64,000 nt of DNA from a candidate division KSB3 bacterium (lineage in GTDB: Bacteria > Moduliflexota > Moduliflexia > Moduliflexales > Moduliflexaceae). A program made the position numbers and the translations under genes. Every line of letters starts with the position of its first letter. The first letter of the stretch is position 1. The notes beneath the pieces were generated by a model. The model saw only the letters and a list, made by a program, of their open reading frames with translations. It was not told where the DNA came from and did not search any database. Where the stretch lies: contig PDSJ01000013.1 in NCBI GenBank assembly GCA_002748425.1, forward strand, positions 1-64,000, in the 5' to 3' direction. Below, piece after piece: positions 9,119 to 18,469 of this stretch.

Positions 9119-12100
9119 TTGTTTCCAACGCGCCGCCTTTTCTGCTTTATATGTGTTCCCATTCCCAGCATGTCGGAGGGAAAACCTGAGCTTTCAACTA
9201 TAGAACTGTATGGTGTAAGCGATCCGAATATTTCAGGACAGCTCATTCTGGCTCAAGAGATGGGATACTTCCAGAATGAGGGGCTTGACGTGTCTTATCG
9301 CCTGTTATCTTCCGGGACGATCATGCCCGAAGAAGTCATGGGAGCCGAGCACAAACCTTTTGCATTCACACAAACTCCCATCACGACACTCATTCTGAAT
9401 GAAAAAGGCGTGAATGTCAAGATACTGGCCCCGTTAGCCGATATCTCAGGAACCCAGCAGATCGTCGTCAGTGACAGCGCCAATATTCGTAAACCGCAAG
9501 ATCTTCAGGGTACGCGAATCGGGATGGCAAAGGGAGCAGCAGTTTATATAGCCATTCAGGCTATGGCCAAGGAATTTGGTCTCGATCTCAATTCCATAGA
9601 TTTCGTCCATCTCATGCCGCCTCAGCAGTTAGAGGCTCTGCAAAAGGGTGAAATCGAAGCAATGGCCTGCTGGGAGCCCTGGACCAGCAAGGCACAAGCT
9701 CTGGGAGGAAGGTTTTTCTTCTCCGGCGCCCGCTCGGAAATCCCCGACAACGAAGGGGACATCAACTGGCTGATCGACCAGAGCGTCCTCATGACGTTTA
9801 CCGAACACTGCGAACAGTATCCTGAGACAATCAAGGCCTTACTCCGGGCTTTTTGCAGGGCAACTCACTTTATCAACCACAATTACGACAAAGCGTCTGA
9901 AATCTTGGCCGGCCCCCTCAGACTGGGCAAAGAGGAATTGATGCACATCATGTCACTGAATACATATTCGATGACAATGGACAACCTCTTTAAAATCGGC
10001 CTGCTTTCGTTCAGAGAACTCCTCAATCAAAACGGCGTTATTTCGATCAGCCCGCCTGAGAGTGAGCTCTATTGCAGCAGCTTTTTACAAGAAGTCGATC
10101 CTGAGTTAGTCCTGATTGAAGAAGAGGCTGACGACGATGAAGATGAAGAGCTGCAGGAATATTTAACGATCTTTTTCGATGAAGTTGATGAGATTCTCCG
10201 GAAACTCGACAACGATACGGTGGACCTCGAAAATGCCCCGGACGATACGCTCAAACTGCGCGCCATTACCGGAGCGTTTCACACTCTGAAAGGCAATGCG
10301 GGCTTTCTCGGCTTTGATAAGATCGTGAATGCCTCGAAGCATATTGAGGGCTATTTAAAGACAATCCGCCTTGAAGAAGGCGAAATACTGAGCCAGAGCA
10401 TCATTTCACTCATTTATTACGCGACTGATGTACTGAAAACCCTGGTCGCAGATCATAAGAAAGACAGATCAAGTGATTTCGATATCTCCGGCATCCAACA
10501 ACGGATTTCTCAGATTTATCCTGAGATGGAAGACGACACTGAGACTGAAGACGTTGAGGCATCGGGCCACATCGAAATCTCAGGATACGACGCTCTCAAA
10601 TTGCGGGAAGCGAGACAGGCAGGGAAGACCATTTATCAGATTGATCTACAGTTCGCCTCCGACTGGAAGATGAAATCCGCCGGAACCTTCATTATTACAA
10701 GAAAGCTTGGCTTACGCGGAGAAGTGGTCAAGGTCTTGCCTCCTTTTGGCAGTAAAGAGCTGAAATCAAGTTCTGAAATCCACTTGCTCTACGTCACAGA
10801 AGATGAGAAAGCGCGTATTCTTGAGGCCGCAAACGTGGCTGTGGTTGTCTCTTCCGTTGAAGTCAATCTGTTTAACCTGCCTAACGTACTTGTGGTACAA
10901 AGGGACAAGGGACATTATCTGGATGAATTCACGCAGGATGATGAATTCACGTTCACCGCACAGTCCAAGCTGCACCCCCTGAAAGTCGATTATCAAAAAC
11001 TCGACGATATTATGAATATTATTGGAGAGCTGATCATCGGCGGATCCACTATGACACGAGGATTGGCTGAAACGCGGGATGCGCTGACACAGAAGCAATT
11101 ACCAGTCAAAATCGTAGAGGAACTTCAAAAAGCGGGAGAGGGCATGCGGAAAAATCTGCTGAACCTCCAGGAAAGCGTCATGAATATCAGCATGACCCCA
11201 ATCGATGTCGTCTTCCGAAAGTTTCCCCGTATTGTCCGAGATATGGCGATGAAAAGCGGGAAAGACATCAAGCTTGAAGTGATTGGTGAGGAGACTGATG
11301 TAGATAAAACGCTGGTGGATGTCATTGCTCGACCGATCTTTCATTTGATCAGGCACGCGATCGAGCAAAGTATCGAAACACCAATGGTTCGTGGGCAGTT
11401 GGGCAAGCCTTCACAAGCCACGATCCGATTAGTTTCCTTCCGTGAGGGCAACCAGATCGTTATTATCATTCAGGATGACGGACGTGGTTTCGATCTTGAG
11501 AACATGAAGCGGCAGGCTGGGTATCTTTCTCATGAAGCACTCAGAAATTTCTCAAAAAGCGACGTCTTCAAACTGCTGTTTCACAGTCAATCGAGCAACG
11601 GAGGAGAAGAGCCAGGCAGCGAGAACAACAGCATGACACTTGTCCACGATACAGTAGACGCCCTCAAAGGGACGGTTGAGCTGGAGAGCCGCCTGGGGGA
11701 AGGGGCAAGCTTCACGATTAAACTTCCACTTAGCCTGGCAATTATCCAGGCTTTGGTCTTCCTTCTCGGGAAAAGGATGTTCGCGCTTCCGATTTCGATG
11801 GTCGTAGAGGTAATCCGTCTCTCTCCATCACAAATTTCTTCTGTCGGTAATCGCGAAGTGTTCGAACTCCGCAAGCAGGTCATCAACCTGCTTCGTCCGC
11901 ATGAGATCTTAGGAGTACCACTGCCTCTACAGGATGAGCACAGAAAATTGTTTGTTATCGTAGTGCATTCTTCAAAGCGAAATCTGGTTGGAATTCTCGC
12001 CGATCGCCTCATAGAAAAGGAAGAACTGGTCATTAAATCTTTAGACAATAAAATTATGCGATCTGAGATGACCTCAAGCGCTTCAAAACTGGGTAATGGA

Positions 12101-12154
12101 AAAGTAGTGCTGATTCTCGATGTCCCAGCCCTGATTCGAAGAGCTTTTGGCTAA
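9119..12154 (+). CDS. NMT1/SsuA-type solute-binding domain fused to a CheA-like histidine kinase
   Basis: Order of parts in 1011 residues: an NMT1/THI5/SsuA-like binding domain (about 25-320; AQEMGYFQNEGLDV, a CWEPW motif), an acidic linker, an HPt domain with phospho-acceptor His388 in AFHTLKGNAGFLGF, a P2-like domain (about 490-610), a dimerisation segment (about 620-710), a CheA-type ATPase domain (about 735-880) and a CheW-like C-terminus. No TM segment separates the binding domain from the kinase, so the sensor appears cytoplasmic. G1 is intact (DDGRGFD, Asp787 region), but the N-box Asn is His746 (HLIRHAIEQ) and the G2 motif is replaced by PGSENNSM. Autokinase activity is therefore doubtful. 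The start is a TTG at 9119 with AGGAG well placed upstream; ATG 9170 is the alternative. A receiver gene follows after 9 bp. Confidence 0.85.
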   Translation: MFPTRRLFCFICVPIPSMSEGKPELSTIELYGVSDPNISGQLILAQEMGYFQNEGLDVSYRLLSSGTIMPEEVMGAEHKPFAFTQTPITTLILNEKGVNVKILAPLADISGTQQIVVSDSANIRKPQDLQGTRIGMAKGAAVYIAIQAMAKEFGLDLNSIDFVHLMPPQQLEALQKGEIEAMACWEPWTSKAQALGGRFFFSGARSEIPDNEGDINWLIDQSVLMTFTEHCEQYPETIKALLRAFCRATHFINHNYDKASEILAGPLRLGKEELMHIMSLNTYSMTMDNLFKIGLLSFRELLNQNGVISISPPESELYCSSFLQEVDPELVLIEEEADDDEDEELQEYLTIFFDEVDEILRKLDNDTVDLENAPDDTLKLRAITGAFHTLKGNAGFLGFDKIVNASKHIEGYLKTIRLEEGEILSQSIISLIYYATDVLKTLVADHKKDRSSDFDISGIQQRISQIYPEMEDDTETEDVEASGHIEISGYDALKLREARQAGKTIYQIDLQFASDWKMKSAGTFIITRKLGLRGEVVKVLPPFGSKELKSSSEIHLLYVTEDEKARILEAANVAVVVSSVEVNLFNLPNVLVVQRDKGHYLDEFTQDDEFTFTAQSKLHPLKVDYQKLDDIMNIIGELIIGGSTMTRGLAETRDALTQKQLPVKIVEELQKAGEGMRKNLLNLQESVMNISMTPIDVVFRKFPRIVRDMAMKSGKDIKLEVIGEETDVDKTLVDVIARPIFHLIRHAIEQSIETPMVRGQLGKPSQATIRLVSFREGNQIVIIIQDDGRGFDLENMKRQAGYLSHEALRNFSKSDVFKLLFHSQSSNGGEEPGSENNSMTLVHDTVDALKGTVELESRLGEGASFTIKLPLSLAIIQALVFLLGKRMFALPISMVVEVIRLSPSQISSVGNREVFELRKQVINLLRPHEILGVPLPLQDEHRKLFVIVVHSSKRNLVGILADRLIEKEELVIKSLDNKIMRSEMTSSASKLGNGKVVLILDVPALIRRAFG

Positions 12155-12163
12155 TGTGAGGCA

Positions 12164-12556
12164 ATGCTCAAAAAAAACGGCACTCCTTTTACATATCTTA
12201 TCGTAGACGATTCACGATTTGCCCGCAGCAGTCTGGTGAGACTCGTGGAGCAGATCGGAGGTGAGGTCATCGGAGAAGCAGCATCCGGAGCCGAAGCGCT
12301 AGAACGTCATGCAGCACTGAAACCGGACGTTGTCACGATGGATCTCTCGCTGCCTGATGTTGATGGAATCATTCTGCTGAGAAAGATGATAAGCATCTAC
12401 CCGGATGCCTTGATTATTCTCAGCAGCGGAATTTCTCATGAAGAAGTGATCGAAGAAGCTTTACGAGCCGGAGGAGAGCATTTTATTTCCAAACCCCTGG
12501 ATGTGGAAAAAGCGAAGAACATTATCGAATGGGTCATACGTGCCTCCGGGAAGTGA
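12164..12556 (+). CDS. single-domain response regulator (CheY-like)
   Basis: A stand-alone receiver domain of 130 residues. It has the acidic pair in LIVDDSR, the phospho-acceptor Asp in VTMDLSLPDVDG, the Ser/Thr switch position in ILSSG and the conserved Lys in ISKPLD, so phosphorylation chemistry looks intact. It starts 9 bp after the CheA-like fusion gene, with GTGAGG as ribosome binding site, and is almost certainly its co-transcribed partner. There is no output domain. It probably acts by protein contact, as CheY does, or as a phosphate carrier. Confidence 0.92.
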   Translation: MLKKNGTPFTYLIVDDSRFARSSLVRLVEQIGGEVIGEAASGAEALERHAALKPDVVTMDLSLPDVDGIILLRKMISIYPDALIILSSGISHEEVIEEALRAGGEHFISKPLDVEKAKNIIEWVIRASGK

Positions 12557-12730
12557 CGCCCATTCACATCTGACGTGCTTCTTAGCAGAGCGTGGTGTCA
12601 GGCCGTATTCATGTCCATGTCTTCCAGACAGGCCGGGAACATCAACCATTCACGAACTCAAGGCTGGGTTGTATGCGAGTACCTGCGAAATGGTCAGGCG
12701 CTCGCATGGTGACCTGCTCAAAAATTATCA

Positions 12731-14557
12731 ATGAATGAGATACAACAAATTTTACACGACGCAAAGGCTTCCGGGACACTCAGTCGCACAGCTTATGCAC
12801 ATGTGGACAAATGGCTGACCAACGATGAATACCTCGACTATCGTGGGGAACTTGAACAGATGATCCTGGAAAAACGATTTGTCGAACTGGAAGAGTGTTT
12901 TTACACGATGGTCCCTTTTGGGACTGGTGGACGACGTGGAAGCTGCGGCATCGGTCCCAACCGTATCAACACCCGTACCATCGGCGAATCTGCGCAAGGG
13001 TTGGCAGACTATATTGCAGGATTCGGTCAGCAGGCGAAAACGCGCGGTGTGGTGATCGCATACGACACCAGACTTACGTCCAAAGCCTTTGCCGATTTTA
13101 CGGCAAAAGTCCTGACAGGCAATCGTATTACCACCTATCTCTTTAACGGCTTTCGCGCGACTCCCGAGCTCTCTTTTGCCGTTCGGACTCTCGGAACAAT
13201 GGCAGGCGTGGTGATCAGCGCCAGCCACAATCCTCCCTCAGACAACGGCTTTAAAGTCTACTGGGAAGACGGCGGACAGATTGTCGCTCCCCATGACAGG
13301 GCCATTATCGAGCGAGTCAGCCACGTGACCAGCCTGAATCTCATGGACCTGGATGACGCTGCACAGCAGGGCCTTCTGATTTCAATTGGGGAAGACATTG
13401 ACCATCAGTATATAGAGGCTGTCAGGGCGCTTTCGCTAAGTGCACATCGCAACATTCGTATCGTTTACAGTCCGCTGCATGGCACAGGTCAGACTTCAAT
13501 CCTGCCGGTTCTGCGTCAAGCTGGCTTCAGGCAACTGCATCTGGTCGAAGAAGAGATGAGCCCTGACGGGAATTTTCCACATGTGCCTGAGAATTTTCCA
13601 AATCCAGAACTCCCTGCCGCCTCTGAAGCGGCCATGGCGCTGGCCCGCGAAGTCGATGCCGATATCGGAATGACGTCAGATCCAGATGCCGATCGTCTGG
13701 GAGTATTCTGCAAGCACAAAGGTCAAGACGGCCACAACGCCTGGAGTCTGCTCAACGGCAATCAAGTCGGGGCCTTGTTGACGGATTTTCTGTTGACAAA
13801 GCTTCAGCAGCAGGGAGCACTTCCCCAAAAAGGCGTTGTTGTGAAAACCCTGGTGACGACTGATCTGGTCAGCGTCATTGCCAAACATTTCGGGATGTTG
13901 ACAGTAGACGATCTGTTGGTCGGGTTCAAATATATTGCGGAAGTGATTCGCAATCTGCCCGAAGATCGGCAGTTTCTCTTTGGCACTGAAGAAAGTCTCG
14001 GCTATTTGCGAGGCACATTCGTTCGAGATAAAGATGCTGCAATTGCAGCGCTTATGCTTGCTGAAATGGCCGCAGAACTCAAATCGCAGGGATATACTCT
14101 CTACGATCGTCTCAATGCGCTGCATAGTAAACATGGATTTTTCGGAGAACTGCTGAAGAGCGTCTATGTCGATGGGGCGGAAGGGATCGCCAGGGTCTCC
14201 AGAATGATGGAAGGTTTACGTTCGCAGCCACCTCTCAGCTTGTCAGACAAGCGCGTGATCGAAGTCATCGATCGCCGGACCGGTAAAGTGATTGCGCCGG
14301 AAAGCGGCAGAACACTTCGCGAGATTGACGGCACAAAGGGCGATGTGCTGATCTTTGTCCTGTCCGAAGACGGGCACACTCGCGTTACAATCCGCCCCTC
14401 TGGTACAGAACCGAAAATTAAATACTACGGCGCGATTCGGGCAAATGTCTCCCTTGATATGTCCACGCAGGACGTGGAAGAGCTGAAAGGCAAGGCAATG
14501 AAAAAATTGCACTCCTATATGCAGGCTTTGGTCGAAGAAGCTGAAAAACGCGGCTAA
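12731..14557 (+). CDS. phosphoglucomutase/phosphomannomutase family enzyme
   Basis: Interconverts hexose 1-phosphate and 6-phosphate via an enzyme-phosphoserine. The 608 residues carry all four family motifs: catalytic Ser in SASHNPPSDNG, metal loop TSDPDADRLG, sugar-binding GTEESLGYL and phosphate-binding RPSGTEPKIKYYG. The length and the N-terminal region (MVPFGTGGRRGSCG) match the PGM2-like branch. It lies 174 bp downstream of the receiver gene on the same strand. With the GlgC-like protein it suggests glucose-1-phosphate/glycogen metabolism near a signalling pair. The 174-bp gap holds no gene I can support. The substrate (glucose versus mannose phosphate) is not decided by sequence reading. 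Confidence 0.92.
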   Translation: MNEIQQILHDAKASGTLSRTAYAHVDKWLTNDEYLDYRGELEQMILEKRFVELEECFYTMVPFGTGGRRGSCGIGPNRINTRTIGESAQGLADYIAGFGQQAKTRGVVIAYDTRLTSKAFADFTAKVLTGNRITTYLFNGFRATPELSFAVRTLGTMAGVVISASHNPPSDNGFKVYWEDGGQIVAPHDRAIIERVSHVTSLNLMDLDDAAQQGLLISIGEDIDHQYIEAVRALSLSAHRNIRIVYSPLHGTGQTSILPVLRQAGFRQLHLVEEEMSPDGNFPHVPENFPNPELPAASEAAMALAREVDADIGMTSDPDADRLGVFCKHKGQDGHNAWSLLNGNQVGALLTDFLLTKLQQQGALPQKGVVVKTLVTTDLVSVIAKHFGMLTVDDLLVGFKYIAEVIRNLPEDRQFLFGTEESLGYLRGTFVRDKDAAIAALMLAEMAAELKSQGYTLYDRLNALHSKHGFFGELLKSVYVDGAEGIARVSRMMEGLRSQPPLSLSDKRVIEVIDRRTGKVIAPESGRTLREIDGTKGDVLIFVLSEDGHTRVTIRPSGTEPKIKYYGAIRANVSLDMSTQDVEELKGKAMKKLHSYMQALVEEAEKRG

Positions 14558-14609
14558 AGGCTGTCTGCATTGCAGAAAGATTAAACGGGGCTTTAAGCTT
14601 GCATTCTTC

Positions 14610-17150
14610 CTAGCGGAGAGTCTCCAGGAGTGCTTGCGCTGGGCTGCTCAGACCGTGCAGGTTTTTGCGCTCTTTTTCAGGGACAGCAAGCGTTCCCCAG
14701 GAATCGACAAAAATTTTCTCTTGTGGCGCACAGTCGGGGGAACTCTGCCAGCCTGGAGGCAGGTCGTTGTCAATGTCGGTATTGCCAGTCGGCCGGTGAT
14801 AAGCGAGTTTCATGTGAACTGCGTCATGCTCCGTGAACAGGGTTCTACAGGGTTTCCCCGTATTCATGATGGAAGGGAGAACCGATGTATGGCGATAGCC
14901 AAAGCTGTGCCCTAATTCGTGAGCTAAGACCTGTTCGCGGCTCACGCCGCCTTGGGCGTAATAACGCTCTTCATGTGCCAGATAAATTCTGGCTTTGTGG
15001 AGGGAAGCAGGCTCTTCAGAGCTGGCGAAACAAGGAAAACTCTGCGTGACACCGAGTACGCCGCGTCGGACGAGAGAATCATCGAATGAAATCACAATCG
15101 AATGCTCAGGGAGAAACTCAGGCTCAGTGGACGCCAGTTCCGTGACTTTAATCCAGAGGTCGGACTTTCGGTATTTTTGTCCGCTGAGCACCGGCAGTAA
15201 GGTTTTAATCACTGTTTTCACGCGCCGGATGATTTTTGTTGAGATCTTTCCGGCCCGAACTGCGCGGGCAGTGGTATTGATATAGAAGATCGGCGCTTTT
15301 TTATCGTTCCAGCGAGAGAGCGGCTCAAGAGTTCCAGCGCGTTCGCCGCGAGTCAATTCACGATAAAAATGCAGATTAAAATTCGCGGATTTTTCAATCG
15401 CATCGACTGTGATCCTTCCCAATTTGGGCGTCTTCACTGCTGCCCGGCGTGGATAAATGTCTTCCCCTTCGAGCAAAAGAGCGATCCGGCCTCTAGGGAC
15501 GTTTTCCAAACAGAATTTACCGGAATCGTCCGTCACTGCAGACGACTCGCCGACGCGAACCGAGACTCCCGACAGGAATTTTCCATTGAGACTTCCACGC
15601 ACTCTGCCAGAGAGAGTGGTCTTATATCGAGGATTTTTGGGGAGGGATTCGCTTGGAAAAAATGACCGCGTTAGTGACGTTTTCCAGACAGCGTGCGACA
15701 ACTGCCGTGATTCTGCGAGCAGGCTCATGTGTGCAGCAGCGTGATAATACAGACAGTTTGTATATGAGGACCGGCACGCGTCTCCCCGATCATTCGGGCA
15801 AAACATACTGACCGACACTGGACAGTGTGTTGAGGAGGCTTCAGACCTTATCGCCTGATCGTGTGGCGCCGTGTGATTCTGGGCCGCCGGCACTGCGTGT
15901 CGAGATCTGTTTCGACGTCCACGAAAAAGTCCTGTCCTTGCGTGTGCTGTCTGGATGACACTCAGCCCTTTGTCAAAATTCACTAATCCGCGCCCTTGGG
16001 CTGTGGCATCTTCACCAAGATCGAGACACGCCTCTTTCACAGCCTCTTTCATACTGAAGGGAGAGCGTATCTGGCGCATACGGATGGCCTGATGCAGTAA
16101 GGCTGCCATGCCGCTGACGTGCGGTGTTGCCATGCTGGTTCCAGACATCGCAGTATACCCTTTCCCGGATTGCGGGGCCGTGATCCGGTCGCCGGGAGCC
16201 ACAACATCCGGCTTGCCGGTTTGCCGAGACGATCCGCGACTGCTGAACCCCATTACCATGACCGGAGACGTTTTGGTGGAAGCTCCGACAGTAATCACAT
16301 CGCGCGCGTTACCGGGACAGGAGATTGTGCCCTCAGCAGGACCGATATTTCCGGCCGCGACGACAACCGTTAATCCACGGCTCACGGCATAATCAGCGGT
16401 TTTGCACAGCAGACAGCTTCCATCACGGCAGCCATGACTATCACCAAAACTCATATTGATCACATCAGCCTTTTTTCTGACCGCCCAGATAGTTGCCTCG
16501 ATAATAGCCTTTCTGGGCGCTGACGTGTAGGCATCCGGGAACACCTTTGCATCGTAGAGCATCGCCTTTGGAGCCACACCGGTATGGCGGTAGCCGGATA
16601 CTTTCCCGGAACCAGCGATGATACCAGCCACATGGGTGCCGTGTTCGCGGCCCTTTGACATTCGTCCACTGCTGAAGTTTTTAGATGCTTTGACACGCCG
16701 GCCGAAATCCGGATGACTCTTGTCAATGCCGCTGTCGATCACCGCGACCGTAATGCCCTTGCCTTCGATTTTACGGCCTTTGACACGATAGGGCAGTTCG
16801 TAGCGTTCGACCCCCATCACAAGGGGCACACTTCCGTACAGTGAAGGGCGTACATCTCCATCAGCATCATAGATATGTCGGGCGCAGGTGACAGTAGCGA
16901 GACTTTCAACGTTCCCCACCGGCATTTCAGCGTACATGGCATTGATCTCCCGATAGACTTTGAGCTTTCTGCCACCTTTTTTCCTGATCGCTTTCTTGAG
17001 GTCTTTCAGACTCTGTCCGCTGTCCGCTTCTATCAAAACCCCAATGCGTTTTTTACGACTCCGCAGAAACCCCACAAGCACCGGCTGTCCATGCACGTGC
17101 TCCTCATCGCTCCGGATTTTTGCTAACAACGACGCTTCAATATCTCCCAT
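14610..17150 (-). CDS. subtilisin (S8) protease fused to a metzincin-type zinc protease domain
   Basis: Residues about 125-400 form a complete S8 peptidase: Asp139 (AVIDSGID), His170 (HGTHVAG), oxyanion Asn268 (AAGN) and Ser339 (SGTSMATPHVSG). An N-terminal inhibitor-like segment precedes it. After a Cys/His-rich linker (about 400-510) comes a short carboxypeptidase-regulatory-like beta domain (about 512-565). The C-terminal region has a full metzincin zinc site HELGHSFGYRH (His744, Glu745, His748, His754) followed by a Met-turn at Met762 (SIMNTG). Two unrelated protease catalytic sites thus sit on one chain of 846 residues. No signal peptide or TM helix is seen at the chosen ATG, so export is not predicted. 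It is convergent with the phosphoglucomutase gene and sits downstream of two membrane-protein genes on its own strand. Confidence 0.88.
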   Translation of the reverse strand: MGDIEASLLAKIRSDEEHVHGQPVLVGFLRSRKKRIGVLIEADSGQSLKDLKKAIRKKGGRKLKVYREINAMYAEMPVGNVESLATVTCARHIYDADGDVRPSLYGSVPLVMGVERYELPYRVKGRKIEGKGITVAVIDSGIDKSHPDFGRRVKASKNFSSGRMSKGREHGTHVAGIIAGSGKVSGYRHTGVAPKAMLYDAKVFPDAYTSAPRKAIIEATIWAVRKKADVINMSFGDSHGCRDGSCLLCKTADYAVSRGLTVVVAAGNIGPAEGTISCPGNARDVITVGASTKTSPVMVMGFSSRGSSRQTGKPDVVAPGDRITAPQSGKGYTAMSGTSMATPHVSGMAALLHQAIRMRQIRSPFSMKEAVKEACLDLGEDATAQGRGLVNFDKGLSVIQTAHARTGLFRGRRNRSRHAVPAAQNHTAPHDQAIRSEASSTHCPVSVSMFCPNDRGDACRSSYTNCLYYHAAAHMSLLAESRQLSHAVWKTSLTRSFFPSESLPKNPRYKTTLSGRVRGSLNGKFLSGVSVRVGESSAVTDDSGKFCLENVPRGRIALLLEGEDIYPRRAAVKTPKLGRITVDAIEKSANFNLHFYRELTRGERAGTLEPLSRWNDKKAPIFYINTTARAVRAGKISTKIIRRVKTVIKTLLPVLSGQKYRKSDLWIKVTELASTEPEFLPEHSIVISFDDSLVRRGVLGVTQSFPCFASSEEPASLHKARIYLAHEERYYAQGGVSREQVLAHELGHSFGYRHTSVLPSIMNTGKPCRTLFTEHDAVHMKLAYHRPTGNTDIDNDLPPGWQSSPDCAPQEKIFVDSWGTLAVPEKERKNLHGLSSPAQALLETLR

Positions 17151-17229
17151 ATCACGCTGTTACCGAGGAAGCGCAAAAGCACGCAGAACGCAGCCGCTCC
17201 ATGTATTTTTGCGCTTCTCCAGCGAATTT

Positions 17230-17889
17230 TCATCCAAACACATTGATAATGCTCTGCACCAGAAAACGGGGAACATCTTCGAAACCACCGTGTAATACAA
17301 AACTTATGATGATTCCCAGAAAGATGATGTTGCCCAGCAGGATAAAGGCGGTGGAAAAATATTCGCCATGCTTCTGGATGTCCGCCTGATGAAAGCCGAA
17401 TTCATGCACCGTAGTCGCCAGATGATAGATGGCTGTGAAGCCTGTCATGAAAAAGAAAAACGCCGCCATGCGTTTGCCCAGTAAGGGATAGAATGCAAAC
17501 GCTGCCAACGTGAGCGTAGGCAGATAATAAGGCGCAAGACTGAAAAAGATACTCGCCATTTTCGTGAAGGGGCCACGCCCTTCAACGCCGACAACAACCT
17601 GTCCCTCGACATGCTTGCGAGGACTGACGCTGAAATGCAGGGTTTTCAGGAAAAAGAGTTTTGCCACCAGTACATGGGTGATTTCGTGCTCGAAAACCGA
17701 AAAGGCATATATCCATTTCCGAAAGAGCACACAGAAGATCAAAAATGTCGATGCGCCATAGCCGAAGAGTTCGATCGAGGGCCGGACAGGCAGGTCCTTT
17801 ACAGCCAGAAGCATACTGAGTATCTCTTGCATAAAACCGATCGAAAGCAGAACGAAAAACACGATTAAAAAACATTTAAAGAGTTTCAT
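17230..17889 (-). CDS. M50-like membrane metalloprotease
   Basis: A very hydrophobic 219-residue protein with about five or six TM helices. A zinc-protease signature HEITH (His68, Glu69, His72) sits in FEHEITHVLVAKLF inside a membrane segment, as in site-2-protease-like M50 peptidases. A later polar motif (HQADIQKHG) could supply the third ligand. It lies 79 bp upstream of the S8-metzincin gene on the same strand. The family is inferred from the HExxH-in-membrane layout; the substrate is unknown, and an intramembrane or membrane-quality-control role would fit. Confidence 0.65.
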   Translation of the reverse strand: MKLFKCFLIVFFVLLSIGFMQEILSMLLAVKDLPVRPSIELFGYGASTFLIFCVLFRKWIYAFSVFEHEITHVLVAKLFFLKTLHFSVSPRKHVEGQVVVGVEGRGPFTKMASIFFSLAPYYLPTLTLAAFAFYPLLGKRMAAFFFFMTGFTAIYHLATTVHEFGFHQADIQKHGEYFSTAFILLGNIIFLGIIISFVLHGGFEDVPRFLVQSIINVFG

Positions 17890-17942
17890 ACAGTACGCAG
17901 ATGATCAGCACACGATGTATTACGCGGGCTCGCTCCAGAGAA

Positions 17943-18335
17943 TCATGAGTTGAGATACAGCAGGACGGCGGCCGCTGAGATAATCAGCAGCAGCAAGCCC
18001 GTAGCAACGAGACGACCTTGAAAACGACTCCATACGATCGCAGACGGAGAAACTTGCAATTCCGGATTTTTCTCATGCAACACCTCATTAATACGGGCCA
18101 GAAACGCCAGATTCTGGGGAGTCGGTTCCTTAAGCAGTTTTTCCCGTTCCATCCGCAAGAGTGTTTCAGAAGTTTTCAAGGAATTTAATAATACACACTC
18201 GCTATACTTGACATCACAGGTACTACTTGTATAATGAGGACAAAAGCGTTGCAGTCCCGGACAAATCTGGTCCTTCGCAGCTGTTGTGTCTGACAATCCC
18301 GCAAGGTCTGCGGGGCTGAAGTCGTAATTATCCAT
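17943..18335 (-). CDS. Cys-containing tail-anchored protein of unknown function
   Basis: No family recognised. The 130-residue protein has a cysteine-rich N-terminal part (CPGLQRFC...TCDVKYSEC), a charged middle and a single C-terminal TM helix (GLLLLIISAAAVLLYL) ending near the last residue, which suggests a tail-anchored membrane protein. The ATG at 18335 was chosen over the longer frame to 18371 because GGGAG (18345-18349) is well spaced and a promoter lies at 18401-18429. It lies 53 bp before the M50-like gene and is probably first in an operon with the two protease genes. Confidence 0.65.
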   Translation of the reverse strand: MDNYDFSPADLAGLSDTTAAKDQICPGLQRFCPHYTSSTCDVKYSECVLLNSLKTSETLLRMEREKLLKEPTPQNLAFLARINEVLHEKNPELQVSPSAIVWSRFQGRLVATGLLLLIISAAAVLLYLNS

Positions 18336-18400
18336 ATATTCTATCTCCCGGCACGGGAACGTGGAATTCAAAAATCTCTCAACGCTGATTCAATCAATAT

Positions 18401-18429
18401 TCTCTACAGGAAAAATCAGGCTTTGTCAA
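18401..18429 (-). promoter_or_regulatory. sigma70-type promoter for the tail-anchored protein/protease genes
   Basis: Minus-strand -35 TTGACA (18424-18429) and -10 TAGAGA (18401-18406) with a 17-bp spacer. The start codon at 18335 follows after a leader of about 60 nt. Confidence 0.55.
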
Positions 18430-18469
18430 GAAATAAAAACTCACTCAACAGCATGGAGAAGATGAACAT

